The position numbers and the translations under genes are program-made. 61,551 bases of DNA from Algoriphagus sp. AGSA1. GTDB taxonomy: Bacteria > Bacteroidota > Bacteroidia > Cytophagales > Cyclobacteriaceae. A model generated the notes under the pieces. The model worked only from the letters and a program-made list of their open reading frames with translations, was not told the DNA's origin and did no database searches. The stretch's first letter is position 1. Each line of letters begins with the position of its first letter. This document shows, in pieces, positions 25,016 through 34,303 of the stretch. The DNA is taken from NCBI RefSeq assembly GCF_021390545.1, contig NZ_JAJUWR010000032.1:1-61551 (forward strand), given 5' to 3'.

Positions 25016-26464
25016 ATGAAAAAACTTTTAATTCTTCTCTTAATCGACATTTTAGGAGTTTCGTCTTTTGCTCAATCTCATACCGAACAAATAGACAAAA
25101 TCATGAGAGCCTTTCATGATGTTGGACAATTTAGCGGAACTGTATTGGTGGCCGAGCATGGGAAAATTATTTATGAAAATGGTTTCGGAAATGCCAGTAT
25201 GGAGTGGAATATACCCAACGCACCGGATACAAAATTTATGCTTGGTTCTTTAAGCAAGCAGTTTACCGCCATGTTGGTTTTACAGTTAGTAGATAAAGGG
25301 TTAATTGAGCTTAATAAAACCATTTCTGTTTACCTCCCATACTACCCGAAAAATACAGGCAGTAAAATCACCGTTCGTCAGTTGCTCAATCACACATCGG
25401 GAATTCCTGACATTATGAATTTACCGGATTTTGACGAGAAGTATGCCGCTAAGCATTTCACAACAAAAGAATTACTTGGCAATTTTGATGATTTGCCGCT
25501 TGATTTTGAGCCAGGCACTCGGTTCAATTACAGTAACTCTGGATATAATGTTCTGGCCGCTATCATTGAGGAAACAACCGGTAAAACCTATGGCGCAGTA
25601 TTAAAGGAGTTCATCACAGAACCCCTGAACATGAAAAACACGGGATACGCCCCAAGTATTTCTGTGATTTCCAATTTGGCAAACGCCTATCTCTGGGCTC
25701 CATTGGATGGCTATATTCATCCCGGTTATTTTGACAATTCAATATCCAAAGGAAGCGGTGGTATTTATTCTACAGTAGATGACCTGTTTAAATGGGACCA
25801 AGCCCTTTATACGGATATATTAGTGCCTGAAACATTAAGGAATAAAATGATGGAACCCAACAAAAACGGATATGGATTTGGTTTTTGGATCTCCCAATGG
25901 GAAAACCCTACTACCAAAAAACCGCTCACTTTTGTCGAACATGGTGGGGCAAACGCGGGTTTTGTTACAGAAATCCTTCGCTCCGTGGACGATAAAAACA
26001 CCATTATATTATTATCAAATACCAACGAGGCAAAATTAAATTTCATTAAATACAGGATCAGAAGCGTTCTTTATGAGCGTCCTTACGACCTTCCTGAAAA
26101 GTCTGTCAAAAATATAGTTGCAGAAGTTCTAAAAGAGGAAGGGATTGAAGCCGCAAAATCAAAATATTCAGAATTAAAGAAGGAACAACTTGACCTATAT
26201 GGTGAAGGAGAATTCATCTTTGAATTTAGCCAATTAGGTTATAGCCTTTTCCTCTCAGGACACATGGACGAGGCTATTGAGATTTATAAAATGAATGCTG
26301 TATCCTTTCCTAATTCGGCCAAAGTTTTTGATGACTTAGGAGAAGCATACATGTTTAATGGAAGCAAGGAACTGGCTATAAAGTATTATTCAAAATCATT
26401 GGAATTGGACAACAGCAATCTTAGGATAAAAACAATGCTGACCAAACTTAAAAATATAAAATAA
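25016..26464 (+). CDS. Serine hydrolase, class C beta-lactamase/penicillin-binding-protein-like, secreted
   Basis: 482 aa. Signal peptide MKKLLILLLIDILGVSSFAQ. The beta-lactamase domain (about 30-365) has the SxxK motif in GSLSKQFTAM (about residue 80), the YxN motif YSNSGYN (about 180) and the third motif HGGANAG (about 310). The C-terminal 110 residues are helical with TPR-like repeats (GYSLFLSGHMDEAIEIYKMN; DDLGEAYMFNGSKELAIKYY). Such proteins are usually peptidases or esterases, not true resistance enzymes. It follows the 3' attC core at 24878; a matching downstream site was not found. Confidence 0.9.
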   Translation: MKKLLILLLIDILGVSSFAQSHTEQIDKIMRAFHDVGQFSGTVLVAEHGKIIYENGFGNASMEWNIPNAPDTKFMLGSLSKQFTAMLVLQLVDKGLIELNKTISVYLPYYPKNTGSKITVRQLLNHTSGIPDIMNLPDFDEKYAAKHFTTKELLGNFDDLPLDFEPGTRFNYSNSGYNVLAAIIEETTGKTYGAVLKEFITEPLNMKNTGYAPSISVISNLANAYLWAPLDGYIHPGYFDNSISKGSGGIYSTVDDLFKWDQALYTDILVPETLRNKMMEPNKNGYGFGFWISQWENPTTKKPLTFVEHGGANAGFVTEILRSVDDKNTIILLSNTNEAKLNFIKYRIRSVLYERPYDLPEKSVKNIVAEVLKEEGIEAAKSKYSELKKEQLDLYGEGEFIFEFSQLGYSLFLSGHMDEAIEIYKMNAVSFPNSAKVFDDLGEAYMFNGSKELAIKYYSKSLELDNSNLRIKTMLTKLKNIK

Positions 26465-26626
26465 ATTATTAGTTTTTAATATTTTGTATAAGTAATCGCA
26501 GGGAAAGTGCTTAATATCAAGGTTTGCAAACCGCTCTAACTGCGTATTGGTCTAACAGGAAACTACCACGCAATCTGCCACTACACATACAATTTTCCGT
26601 TGTGTGTAACTTAAAAAATAAACGAT

Positions 26627-27052
26627 ATGGCAAAAACTAAAACGAAAGAAACGACCGAAAATGTTGTTGAATTTATAAACTCATTTGCAGATACAGAACA
26701 AAAACGGCAAGACAGCTTTGAACTGTTAACGCTGATGCAGGAACTAACAGGCTTTGAACCAAAAATGTGGGGGGCGACCATCATTGGGTTTGGTTCTTAC
26801 CATTACAAATATAAAAGCGGACACGAGGGAAATGCGCCATTTATTGGGTTTTCGCCAAGAAAAAAAGAAATTTCGCTTTATGTGTTTACGGGTTTAGACG
26901 AACACGAACATTTGCTGCGAAACCTTGGAACATTCAAAAAAGGGAAGGCATGTATTTATATCAAAAAGCTTGCAGACATCAACCAAGACGAACTAAAGAA
27001 ATTAATGCAAGAAACCATTAATTATTTAAAATCAAAATATGAAGGAAAGTAG
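26627..27052 (+). CDS. DUF1801 domain protein
   Basis: 141 aa. Helical N-terminus (VVEFINSFADTEQKRQDSFE), then the DUF1801 core: TGFEPKMWGATIIGFGSYHY, FIGFSPRKKEISLYVFTG, LGTFKKGKACIYIKKLADIN. Small cytosolic beta-alpha proteins of the YdhG type have an unknown, possibly iron- or nucleic-acid-linked role. A cassette-type boundary, CCGTTGTGTGTAAC, lies at 26597-26610, 17 bp before the ATG; no matching 3' end was found, because the block downstream has been cut by repeat R5. Confidence 0.85.
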   Translation: MAKTKTKETTENVVEFINSFADTEQKRQDSFELLTLMQELTGFEPKMWGATIIGFGSYHYKYKSGHEGNAPFIGFSPRKKEISLYVFTGLDEHEHLLRNLGTFKKGKACIYIKKLADINQDELKKLMQETINYLKSKYEGK

Positions 27053-27296
27053 GCTCAAGATTAAATGGGCATTGATATTTGTGATAATGTCCTTGCTTTG
27101 GATGCTCGTGGAAAAGCTTGTTGGTTTGCAAAGCACATACATTGACAAACATATGTACTTGACCATTTTGTTTGCAATTCCGGCAATGATCGTTTACGTA
27201 CTCGCCTTAAAAGATAAAAAGAAAAAGGATTATAACGGTCAAATGACTTTTAAGCATAGTTTAGGTATTTTAGCTGGCATTTTCAGTAATCACTAA
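27039..27296 (+). pseudogene. DUF4199 family membrane protein, 3'-truncated
   Basis: 85 aa, overlapping the DUF1801 gene by 14 bp. Two membrane helices (about 8-27 and 38-58) and the KKKKDYNGQMTFKHSLGILAG motif match the N-terminal half of DUF4199 proteins, which are about 160-170 aa with four helices. The frame then runs into repeat R5 sequence (TTTTCAGTAATCACTAACTATAAT), which also occurs at 48355 and 59085, and stops. Truncated by that repeat. Confidence 0.7.
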
Positions 27297-27404
27297 CTAT
27301 AATCGTATGACTGTAAAAGGGCACAGTGGGATGCAAATAATTCTGATGACCAATCAAAAAACACCATCTCCTTGAGCTTTCGTTTGAGGGAATCCATGTG
27401 TAGC

Positions 27405-27754
27405 TACATAGAACCTATCTGGGAGCAGCTATTCAACTTCGGGTTTATGATGATCGGTTAACTATCTGGAATGAAGGTGTCTTGCCCTATGGCTTAGATG
27501 CCGCAAGTTTGAATACCGAGCATAATTCCAGGCCTAGGAATCCTATAATTGTGGATGCCTGTTTTAAGTCGGGCTATATTGATACATGGGCTAGAGGAAC
27601 ATTGAAAATTGTTAGCGCATGTGCTGAAGCAGAGCTGCCGAAACCTGAGATTATCGAAAAATATTTTAGTCTTTGGTCAGATTATAGGGTCGGAAAATCC
27701 CACCTAGGCGCCACGAACTATTTGACTATACCTGGACGGGGCAATATCACGTAA
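27405..27754 (+). pseudogene. Remnant of an AlbA/RecG-like ATP-binding protein
   Basis: The frame AAIQLRVYDDRLTIWNEGVL, PRNPIIVDACFKSGYIDTWA, RGTLKIVSACAEAELPKPEI is the GHKL-like ATPase_c_4 region of AlbA_2/RecG-like regulators, a family also represented complete at 40632. The N-terminal AlbA domain and the rest are missing; a stop at about 27402 closes the frame upstream. It has no usable start. The part before it, 27300-27390, is repeat R5. Confidence 0.65.
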
Positions 27755-27954
27755 ATGAGCCTTTTAGGCATCTTCCTCCATAAAAGCATGTGATTCCATA
27801 TTATGAAAATCCATGAATAAAGGCCTCGCAATCTGATTTTGATGTACATTTATTGGGATTTGGGATTCCGATTTTCTCCAGTCAGGCAAGAATTAGAATG
27901 TAAAAAGAATGATATCAACCTTTTGTATCAAAAAAAGTATCGCACATAACAGCA

Positions 27955-27988
27955 AGAATCCCATCCACCGAAAAGTGGATGGGATTCT
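27955..27988 (-). terminator. Hairpin terminator after the VOC gene
   Basis: AGAATCCCATCCAC (27955-27968) and GTGGATGGGATTCT (27975-27988) form a perfect 14-bp stem with a 6-nt loop, 38 bp beyond the stop of the minus-strand gene. T-rich sequence is clearer on the plus strand. 27755-27954 holds nothing else. Confidence 0.6.
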
Positions 27989-28026
27989 ATTTGACTTTTT
28001 GTATTGCTTCTCTGTACAGAGGTGGT

Positions 28027-28548
28027 CTATTCCAAAGGCCCTATCAATTCGACAAAGATTCCGTCAGGATCCTGTACCAGAACAAAATGTAAGTTTTCAT
28101 TCAATGTTGTAGGCGTACTCCCCAAGAATCTCACGCCTTTTTCTTTTAATCGTTTGATCACCGGATTCAGTGCTTTTACATTGATGGTGATATACTGCAC
28201 ACCAGTTCCATCCTGGATATAATTTGGTTTAGGCTTGGTTTGCTTATTACCAAAGCTCATCAGCTTCCATTCATTGGCATTTGGACTATTCTCTAATTTC
28301 AGGACGCTTACCTCAACGGCAACACCGTTCGAAAGACCCGAACGTTTGGAAAACTCTTCATTGATGGTGAAGTTATAGGCCTTGACCATACCAATTCCAT
28401 CTACATAGAAGTCTAGGGAACGGTCCAGATCAGATACCACCACACCCGAGCCAATTAAATTACTGCTGAAGTTAGATTGAGAGTAGGCATTAAAGTTGAT
28501 CATCAATGCAGCTACAATAACAAAAATTTTTAATAGAGAATTATTCAT
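28027..28548 (-). CDS. Secreted VOC (glyoxalase/bleomycin-resistance) superfamily protein
   Basis: About 173 aa. N-terminal signal peptide (LLKIFVIVAALMINFNAYSQ). A single vicinal-oxygen-chelate module follows: VVVSDLDRSLDFYVDGIGMV at the first beta-alpha-beta unit and FVLVQDPDGIFVELIGPLE at the C-terminal strand with its metal-ligand Glu. Periplasmic VOC proteins are less common than cytosolic ones. ATG at 28548 is chosen over TTG at 28557. A single gene with its own hairpin terminator, on the strand opposite the cassette genes. Substrate unknown. Confidence 0.85.
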   Translation of the reverse strand: MNNSLLKIFVIVAALMINFNAYSQSNFSSNLIGSGVVVSDLDRSLDFYVDGIGMVKAYNFTINEEFSKRSGLSNGVAVEVSVLKLENSPNANEWKLMSFGNKQTKPKPNYIQDGTGVQYITINVKALNPVIKRLKEKGVRFLGSTPTTLNENLHFVLVQDPDGIFVELIGPLE

Positions 28549-28599
28549 AAATAGCAATTTGGGGATTGAGAGATTGTAATTCCCCTAAATTAACAAAAA

Positions 28600-29640
28600 A
28601 TACTGACCTGAAATGGATAATTGCAACTGTAGCATCAAGCTCTAAACGCTACAAATTTCAAAAGCGATCCTTTAACTTGTAAGTTTGAAATCTCCTTTAA
28701 CTCGGACGGAATAACAAAACTGGAATCACTTGAGTGTTTAGAGGCTGACTGGAACGTATGGCAAGCCGAAAGAGATTCACTGGTAAACTAGACGAAAAGG
28801 AATCATCCCGAACTTGATGGAGTTATTCACGATTTAACAATGGATGGTGCTACAAATTACCTAAAAGCCATCGAACTGTATGAAAATAGATAAGACACCC
28901 TGTAATATCAGCTATGAATGAATAGGGTTTTATCGGTCAGGAAAGTTTGGTGATACTTGAAAAGTCCGTCACAAGTAAAAAATTTAAACAAGACGTGGCT
29001 ATGGAACCGAATCTTATGGCTCACTTTCTGTTTTTATCTGCAAAATGGCACAGGGCGATGCAGATAATTCTGCTGATCCACCGAAAAAAGCCGCAATTCC
29101 CTCACTTTTCCCCACAAAATACTCAAGGGACGAGCGTTAAAAATCTCTTCGGTAGGACTGAGCGTGAAGGATTAATCCAGTGGATTAATCTAGCGAGGGG
29201 CCAGTCTGTAGAGTAGGATTTAGCGAAGGGGCCAGGTTGCGGGCTGGCTTCCTATTATTTTATTCCTTTTCTTGCTCATGCCTTTTAATAATTGAAATCG
29301 AAGATCCCGAGAGCAAAGCGATTCGGGAACAACCAACCTACTTCTTATCCTTAATTTCCATGTGGAGCAGAGCCGATCGCCCTCTAAGGAGGGGCTTGGG
29401 GATGAGGTAGGGAGGCCAATTCCAAATGGGCAAGAATAGTAGGTCAGGACAGGGCATGAAGAAAGTTTCCAGAGGAGGGCCTAGCGTTATGAATCTTTCC
29501 ATTGAAATGATTTAGCTAGGAGCCAGCATGCAGGGAGGGGAGCCTTGGGCAGCTTGTAGGAGGACTAATCTAGCGAAGGGCCAGTTTGTAGGGTAGGCAA
29601 ACTCACCCAGTGTCACGAGCTAAATGACTATGCCGAGTGG
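28600..29640. repeat. Gene-free mosaic: decayed ORF fragment, repeats R5 and R1
   Basis: 28700-28890 could be a decayed gene: in one frame, ITKLESLECLEADWNVWQAE then, past a stop, LTMDGATNYLKAIELYENR. No family recognised. 29015-29160 is repeat R5 (TTTTTATCTGCAAAATGGCA). 29140-29230 contains GGATTAATCC-AGT-GGATTAATC followed by TAGCGAGGGGCCAG. 29320-29430 is R1. No real gene between 28549 and 29910; a 20-codon ORF at 29839-29901 is too short to support. Confidence 0.55.
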
Positions 29641-29910
29641 GGCTGGGAAGGTTTAAAAATTCCTAGATTAGAAAGTGCTTTACATCAATCAGGAATAATG
29701 ACCAATCCTCTATCAGGAATGGAATTCCGAACCATCCACTCAAGCAATCCTACAATCAACAGAAAGATTATAAATCGTATGCACAAAAGTTGATTTTTGA
29801 TAAATTGATTGATTAATTTAGAAAATCATATTAAAACCATGGAAGTTCTAAATAAATTGGAAATGTGGGGTGATGTTATAAATATTGAAAAGAAATTATA
29901 GGTCGATATA

Positions 29911-31200
29911 ATGAAACACTTAAATAGCTTGAAAATATATAATATAAAGAAGGGGTATCTGCTTTTGATGTTCCCTTTATTAACCTTATGTATATTTAAT
30001 ATTGGATATAGTAAGACGGTAAATGAATCTACTTCTATAAAAGGGTATTTATATTTAGGAGTAGTTGAACGTCACGTAGAGGCTAAGTTGGAATATAAAT
30101 ATGTTCCTATAGAGGCTGGGATTTCAGAGGTTTCTTTTTACCTCACAAATGATGTTGAAATCGATGAATTGCATGGTCACGGTATTAAAGATTATTCTTT
30201 TTCAAAGGAAAATGCCCAAATTCCCTTTGGTATTCTTACAGTTGAATTTAAAGAGCAGTTAGAGATAGGCCAAGCAATTGAATTTACCTTATCGTATTCC
30301 GGCAGGTCCACTAAAGGTTTTTGGCCAAATAAATATAAATGGATAGATATCGATCCTGATTTTATGATATTACCTTCGTTTACGGACTATCATACGTTCG
30401 ACTATGAAATAAAAGCTAGAGTCAATGATTCGGATTATAAATTTGTAGATGCGAAAAATCAACAAATGACCTCGCGTTTGAATGTTGAGGCAACTTCCGC
30501 TAACTACTTTTCTTCAATAGTGGCAGGCAGCGAAATGAATTTTAATCAATTCACAGAGGGTAGTTATACGGTCAACATTATCTCTAATAAAGCAGATAGT
30601 GTAGTGAATTATTTAGGGAATAAAAGTTTAGAGATATTGAAGTTTTTCAACAATACAATTGGAGAAAAAAAGAAGGTAAATAGTTTTTCCGTCCTGTATA
30701 GGCCTATGCCGGATTCCATTTTTCGGACAATGCGAAACCTTACCAACGACAGACTGATCATGTTTACCCATAATCATGATCTGATTCATACCCTTGCTCA
30801 CGAAGTATCACATTTTTGGTGGAACAGAGGAAATGATTATACCATGGAAAAGTGGCTTGACGAATCATTTGCACAATATTCGGAACTTTTGTATGTCAGA
30901 CACACAGAAGGACTGGAGAAATTTCAGGAAAAAGTGAACCATCTAGAAAAAGAGTCTCAACGATTACCATCTTTATTGAAATCTGACCGGTTTGGTAAAA
31001 ATTGGAGTGACATCTTATATGTTAAAGGCCCATACTTACTATATCAATTAGAGGAAGTCTTAGGCAAAGAAAAATTTATGCTCTTATTGAGTAATCTGAA
31101 TGAAGTGGAAGTTTCCAATACAGAAGAAATGCTGAACGAACTTGAGAAAATATCAAATTCAGAGGTCAGAAATATGTTTTATCAGAAATTAAACGAATAG
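29911..31200 (+). CDS. Gluzincin (M1-like) metallopeptidase, exported
   Basis: 429 aa. Hydrophobic N-terminal segment (about 13-33), probably a signal peptide or anchor. The N-terminal half is beta-rich (M1 N-domain-like). The zinc site is HEVSH (about residue 298-302) followed 16 residues later by Glu in LDESFAQYSE; the usual M1 spacing is 18, so the loop is shorter. The GAMEN motif is not visible, so it may be a divergent aminopeptidase-like enzyme or another gluzincin. AT-rich codon use. The sequence right after the stop (GCCCAATCGGGTAG) resembles an attC-like 5' end. Substrate unknown. Confidence 0.8.
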   Translation: MKHLNSLKIYNIKKGYLLLMFPLLTLCIFNIGYSKTVNESTSIKGYLYLGVVERHVEAKLEYKYVPIEAGISEVSFYLTNDVEIDELHGHGIKDYSFSKENAQIPFGILTVEFKEQLEIGQAIEFTLSYSGRSTKGFWPNKYKWIDIDPDFMILPSFTDYHTFDYEIKARVNDSDYKFVDAKNQQMTSRLNVEATSANYFSSIVAGSEMNFNQFTEGSYTVNIISNKADSVVNYLGNKSLEILKFFNNTIGEKKKVNSFSVLYRPMPDSIFRTMRNLTNDRLIMFTHNHDLIHTLAHEVSHFWWNRGNDYTMEKWLDESFAQYSELLYVRHTEGLEKFQEKVNHLEKESQRLPSLLKSDRFGKNWSDILYVKGPYLLYQLEEVLGKEKFMLLLSNLNEVEVSNTEEMLNELEKISNSEVRNMFYQKLNE

Positions 31201-31349
31201 TTAAAACTACGCCCAATCGGGTAGATGGCCCGCCAGGATCTCTGACGAGGTGCGCCTACGCCACGCACACAGTCTCACGCACAGCCTGTCCCGATCTTCG
31301 GGACAGGCTGTGCGAAGGTGAGATTCCCTTGCCTGATCCGATTAGCGGC
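31201..31349 (+). other. attC-like site, long-hairpin class B
   Basis: CTCAC-GCACAGCCTGTCCCGA (from 31274) pairs with TCGGGACAGGCTGTGC and GTGAG, with a GAAG bulge on one side, giving a stem of over 20 bp. It is followed by TTCCCTTGCCTGATCCGA and then TTAGCGGC (31342-31349). The latter is the reverse complement of GCCGCTAA at 33020-33027, so it is the start of the next cassette. The same 3' half recurs at 56570-56650. Confidence 0.6.
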
Positions 31350-31390
31350 AACCCTGACATGCGACCGTGCAAAAAAATGACAGTCTAAAA

Positions 31391-32212
31391 ATGCCAAGTA
31401 GCAATGGAACATACAACAACTTCCGAATAGCTGTTCCGACAGACTATGAAGACGTATTTTCGCATTTTTATTTTGCCGAAAACCAATCAGACAAAACCGT
31501 TGTAAAAACATTGTTTCCGTCTTACCAAACCATTCTGATTTTCAATTTCGGAACGAAAGCATTGCTGCATTCCAAACAAAACACGCAAATAGAAATTGAC
31601 AAATGCCTTGTGTTAGGAACGATAAAAAAAGCATTTGATTATTCGTTACCGCCACAATCAAAAATATTGGTAGCTAATTTTAAAGATGATGCTTTCTACC
31701 GTTTCTTCGGCAATGCATTGCTTGCAGAAAATTTACCCATAAATCCTGATGAACTTTTGAACGAAAATTGTTTCACGGCATTATGGCATGAGCTTGGTAA
31801 GATTAGCAACGTAAATCAGCAGGTAAATTACATTCTTGAATTTTGCAAACCCTATTTGCGACAACGAAACACAATAGCGGAACAAATAACGAATTTCAAA
31901 GAGCAATCGTTAAACCCTATCAAAGCCATTGCAAGTGATAATAACCAATCCGAGCGGAACATTCAAATCAACTATAAAAAACATTTCGGATATTCTGCCA
32001 AAGAAATCAACCGTTATCAACGCTTCTTAAAAGCAGTTGAATATATCGAAACTATTGCTTCAAAAGCATCAAAAGAAGATTGGTTTACTATCATCAACGA
32101 ATGTGGTTATTACGACCAAAGCCAGCTTATCAATGATTTTAAGCATTACATCAACCTTAGCCCTACAAAATACCTGAAATTCCAGCAAGACATTTGCAAT
32201 CCTTCAAAATGA
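31391..32212 (+). CDS. AraC family transcriptional regulator
   Basis: About 273 aa. N-terminal sensing domain of the DUF6597 type (PSYQTILIFNFGTKALLHSK) and C-terminal double helix-turn-helix (about 165-270: NQSERNIQINYKKHFGYSAK, then ECGYYDQSQLINDFKHYINL with the closing SPTKYLK motif). ATG at 31391 preferred; an in-frame GTG at 31367 would add eight residues. Together with the reductase gene 74 bp downstream and a 36-aa ORF it fills one putative cassette bounded by TTAGCGGC (31342) and GCCGCTAAC (33020). It probably regulates the reductase. Confidence 0.87.
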   Translation: MPSSNGTYNNFRIAVPTDYEDVFSHFYFAENQSDKTVVKTLFPSYQTILIFNFGTKALLHSKQNTQIEIDKCLVLGTIKKAFDYSLPPQSKILVANFKDDAFYRFFGNALLAENLPINPDELLNENCFTALWHELGKISNVNQQVNYILEFCKPYLRQRNTIAEQITNFKEQSLNPIKAIASDNNQSERNIQINYKKHFGYSAKEINRYQRFLKAVEYIETIASKASKEDWFTIINECGYYDQSQLINDFKHYINLSPTKYLKFQQDICNPSK

Positions 32213-32286
32213 CTTTCGTTTTCTTACAATTTTAGCGGATAGCAGTATTCTACTTTTGTATTATCAAATTTAAAAAAAGTAGAAAA

Positions 32287-32856
32287 ATGAAACATTTGAT
32301 CATTTACGCACATCCGAACCCAGGTAGTTTAAACCATCATCTGAAACAGGTGCTAACTGAACATTTGTGGGAGAGCGGACACGAAGTGGAAGTTAGAGAT
32401 TTATATCAACTGAACTTCAATCCCGTTCTTTCAATAGAAGATATGGTGGGGCAGCGAAAAGGGCAAGTAGCCGAAGATGTGAAGCAGGAACAGGCATTTA
32501 TTACGTGGGCAGACTGCATTACAATTATCCACCCGATTTGGTGGACAGGTTTGCCCGCTATTTTGAAAGGCTACATTGACAGGGTTTTCAGTTATGGTTT
32601 TGCCTACCGATACGACCAAGGCGTTCAAAAAGGGCTATTGACCGATAAACAGACAGTTATTGTCAACACGCACGGAAAATCACATACGGAATATAATGAA
32701 ATTGGAATGGACAAAGCCTTATCGCTTACGTCAGATAAGGGTATTTACATCTATTGTGGTTTAGAAATAAAACGTCATTTCTTTTTCGACAAAGCCGACA
32801 GAATAAATGCCGATACCATTGAGCGATGGACAAAACAGCTCAAAGAGACATTTTAA
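32287..32856 (+). CDS. NAD(P)H-dependent quinone oxidoreductase, flavodoxin-like fold
   Basis: 189 aa of the MdaB/NQO1/KefF type: FMN/FAD flavoenzyme giving two-electron reduction of quinones. Seen: the phosphate-binding start LIIYAHPNPGSLNHHLKQVL, the IHPIWWTGLPAILKGYIDRV motif (about 79-98) typical of the family, and FSYGFAYRYDQGVQKGLLTD. Full length. Co-oriented with the AraC gene and likely its target. A small membrane ORF follows in the same cassette. Confidence 0.92.
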   Translation: MKHLIIYAHPNPGSLNHHLKQVLTEHLWESGHEVEVRDLYQLNFNPVLSIEDMVGQRKGQVAEDVKQEQAFITWADCITIIHPIWWTGLPAILKGYIDRVFSYGFAYRYDQGVQKGLLTDKQTVIVNTHGKSHTEYNEIGMDKALSLTSDKGIYIYCGLEIKRHFFFDKADRINADTIERWTKQLKETF

Positions 32857-32892
32857 TATCAATTTTTTGTTCACACTTAAAATTAATTAAAA

Positions 32893-33003
32893 ATGGAGCC
32901 GATACTATTCAAAGGCTATAAAATAACTAAGAAAATTTTGAAGTATAGCTTATATGCAATAGTGTTATACTTTGCCTACGAAGGATTTATGGCTTGGGAG
33001 TAA
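32893..33003 (+). CDS. Small membrane protein, 36 aa
   Basis: ATG 32893 to TAA 33001. It reads MEPILFKGYKITKKILKYSL and then YAIVLYFAYEGFMAWE, that is, a basic N-terminus and one membrane helix. The ATG is 36 bp after the quinone reductase stop and the ORF fills the space to the attC-like site at 33018. I believe similar short proteins occur in Bacteroidetes, without known function. Confidence 0.55.
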   Translation: MEPILFKGYKITKKILKYSLYAIVLYFAYEGFMAWE

Positions 33004-33014
33004 GGAACGAAAAA

Positions 33015-33051
33015 GGGCAGCCGCTAACAACTAGGTTTTCGTGCGGCTTGC
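33015..33051 (+). other. attC-like 5' half, truncated (class C)
   Basis: GGGCAGCCGCTAAC then AACTAGGTTTTCGTGCGGCT. The first part matches the cassette start at 31342. The AACTAGGTTTTCGTGCGG block is nearly the same as at 56281 and 61427. The 3' half, expected as ATGAAACCG...GTTG, is replaced by the 121-bp repeat that starts at 33052. Confidence 0.6.
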
Positions 33052-33172
33052 ACTCGTCCTAAAAAAAGTTTACAGATTAAATGCTGGTATTGATTTATGA
33101 TTCGGGAAGCAAAGCGATATCGGGAGAGGGGGAGGCAAATAAGCCAATTGTAAATTGGTAAGGATATGAGGG
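33052..33172 (+). repeat. 121-bp direct repeat, left copy
   Basis: ACTCGTCCTAAAAAAAGTTT to AAGGATATGAGGG, identical base for base to 35398-35518. The two copies bracket the AbiE toxin-antitoxin genes. 33173-33512 contains no gene, only decayed R1-type sequence and one hairpin. Confidence 0.9.
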
Positions 33173-33432
33173 GTTAATTACAAATTCAACCCAGTGCTAC
33201 GAGCTATATGACTATGCCGAGCAGGGGGCATTTGTGGCCAGTTGGTTTGTGAAGGAATAATAGTTGACTTTCAGCCAAGAACTCAGCAATATTCTACCAA
33301 TGACAGTCCCATAAGCTGGGGTTATTGTAAAATCACTTAATGCAATATTTCAGTATCCCTTTTACTGAATTGATAATGAACAGAAAGATAAAATGATAGG
33401 TTGTTATTTGAAGAAGAATACTGTTTTCTATA

Positions 33433-33459
33433 AGGATGCTGATCAAAGATCAGCATCCT
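33433..33459. other. Perfect hairpin upstream of the AbiE operon
   Basis: AGGATGCTGATC-AAA-GATCAGCATCCT, a 12-bp stem with a 3-nt loop and no T-run. Could be a terminator for read-through or a protein site. Confidence 0.5.
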
Positions 33460-33512
33460 AGGGATCACTACTAAAAAAGTTCCGGAAAAGTTTTTTCTTT
33501 TTAAAAATGAGC

Positions 33513-33561
33513 AAAAATGTCCAGTTTTTTAATTAAAAAACTGGACATTTTTGTATTTTTG
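33513..33561 (+). promoter_or_regulatory. 40-bp perfect palindrome and promoter of the AbiE operon
   Basis: AAAAATGTCCAGTTTTTTAA (33513-33532) is followed at once by its exact reverse complement (33533-33552). TATTTTTG at 33554-33561 fits the -7 motif, 16 bp before the ATG. AbiEi antitoxins are known to bind inverted repeats in their own promoters, so this is a likely operator for autoregulation. Confidence 0.7.
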
Positions 33562-33577
33562 AGAATCTAAAAAAAAT

Positions 33578-34303
33578 ATGAAAATCACTGAATACATAGC
33601 AGATAGAATCGATAGACTCCCGAAAGGATATGTGTTCACCTATGCTGATTTTATGGGGGAGGTGAAAAGTAAAGAGGCGGTCATCAAAGCATTGAATCGG
33701 ATGGTGTCTGCAGGAAGAATTAACAAACTATCGAAAGGGAAATACTTCAAGCCGGAGAAAACAGCTTTTGGGGAATTGGCACCTCCTCAGTATCAGATTG
33801 TCAAAGATTTATTGGAGGAAGACGGAAAGGTTACAGGGTATCTGACGGGGTATAGTATTTATGCGAAACTCGGATTGTCCACCCAGATTGGAAATCTTAT
33901 TCAGATCGGGAAGAATGAGGTGAGGCCTGAATTCAAAAGAGGGAGATATAAAATTTCCTTTGTACGCCAGCGCAATACCATTACGAAGGAAAACATCCCT
34001 CTTTTACAGATATTGGATGCCATGCGCTATGTCAAGAAAATCCCTGATGCCACCATTTCTGGATCCTGTTTCAGATTTATTGAATTGATTTCGCAATTGA
34101 ATGAATCGGAAGTGAAAACGCTGGTTCGCTTGTCCCAAAAATATCCTCCCTCTTGCCGGGCGCTATTGGGGGCCATTTTGGAACAGCTCAAACGTATTGA
34201 ATATTTGAATATGCTAAAGAAATCGCTCAACCCGGTTACTCAATATCAGCTTCCTGGTGCAGGAAATGTTTTGTCCACTTCTCAAAATTGGAATATTATA
34301 TGA
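33578..34303 (+). CDS. AbiEi-type antitoxin, DUF6088 family
   Basis: 241 aa. N-terminal winged helix (about 10-55: GYVFTYADFMGEVKSKEAVI, GRINKLSKGKYFKP), then the AbiEi/DUF6088 C-terminal domain (GYLTGYSIYAKLGLSTQIGN). In type IV AbiE systems this protein represses its promoter and counters the nucleotidyltransferase toxin without direct contact. The toxin gene overlaps by ATGA. The 40-bp palindrome upstream is the likely operator. The pair lies between two 121-bp identical repeats. Confidence 0.87.
   Translation: MKITEYIADRIDRLPKGYVFTYADFMGEVKSKEAVIKALNRMVSAGRINKLSKGKYFKPEKTAFGELAPPQYQIVKDLLEEDGKVTGYLTGYSIYAKLGLSTQIGNLIQIGKNEVRPEFKRGRYKISFVRQRNTITKENIPLLQILDAMRYVKKIPDATISGSCFRFIELISQLNESEVKTLVRLSQKYPPSCRALLGAILEQLKRIEYLNMLKKSLNPVTQYQLPGAGNVLSTSQNWNII

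Noticed and set aside
25016..26464. Beta-lactamase resistance gene carried by a cassette
   Set aside because: The motifs are those of the broad serine-hydrolase/PBP-like group with a TPR-like tail; nothing supports true antibiotic hydrolysis, and the cassette 3' end was not found.
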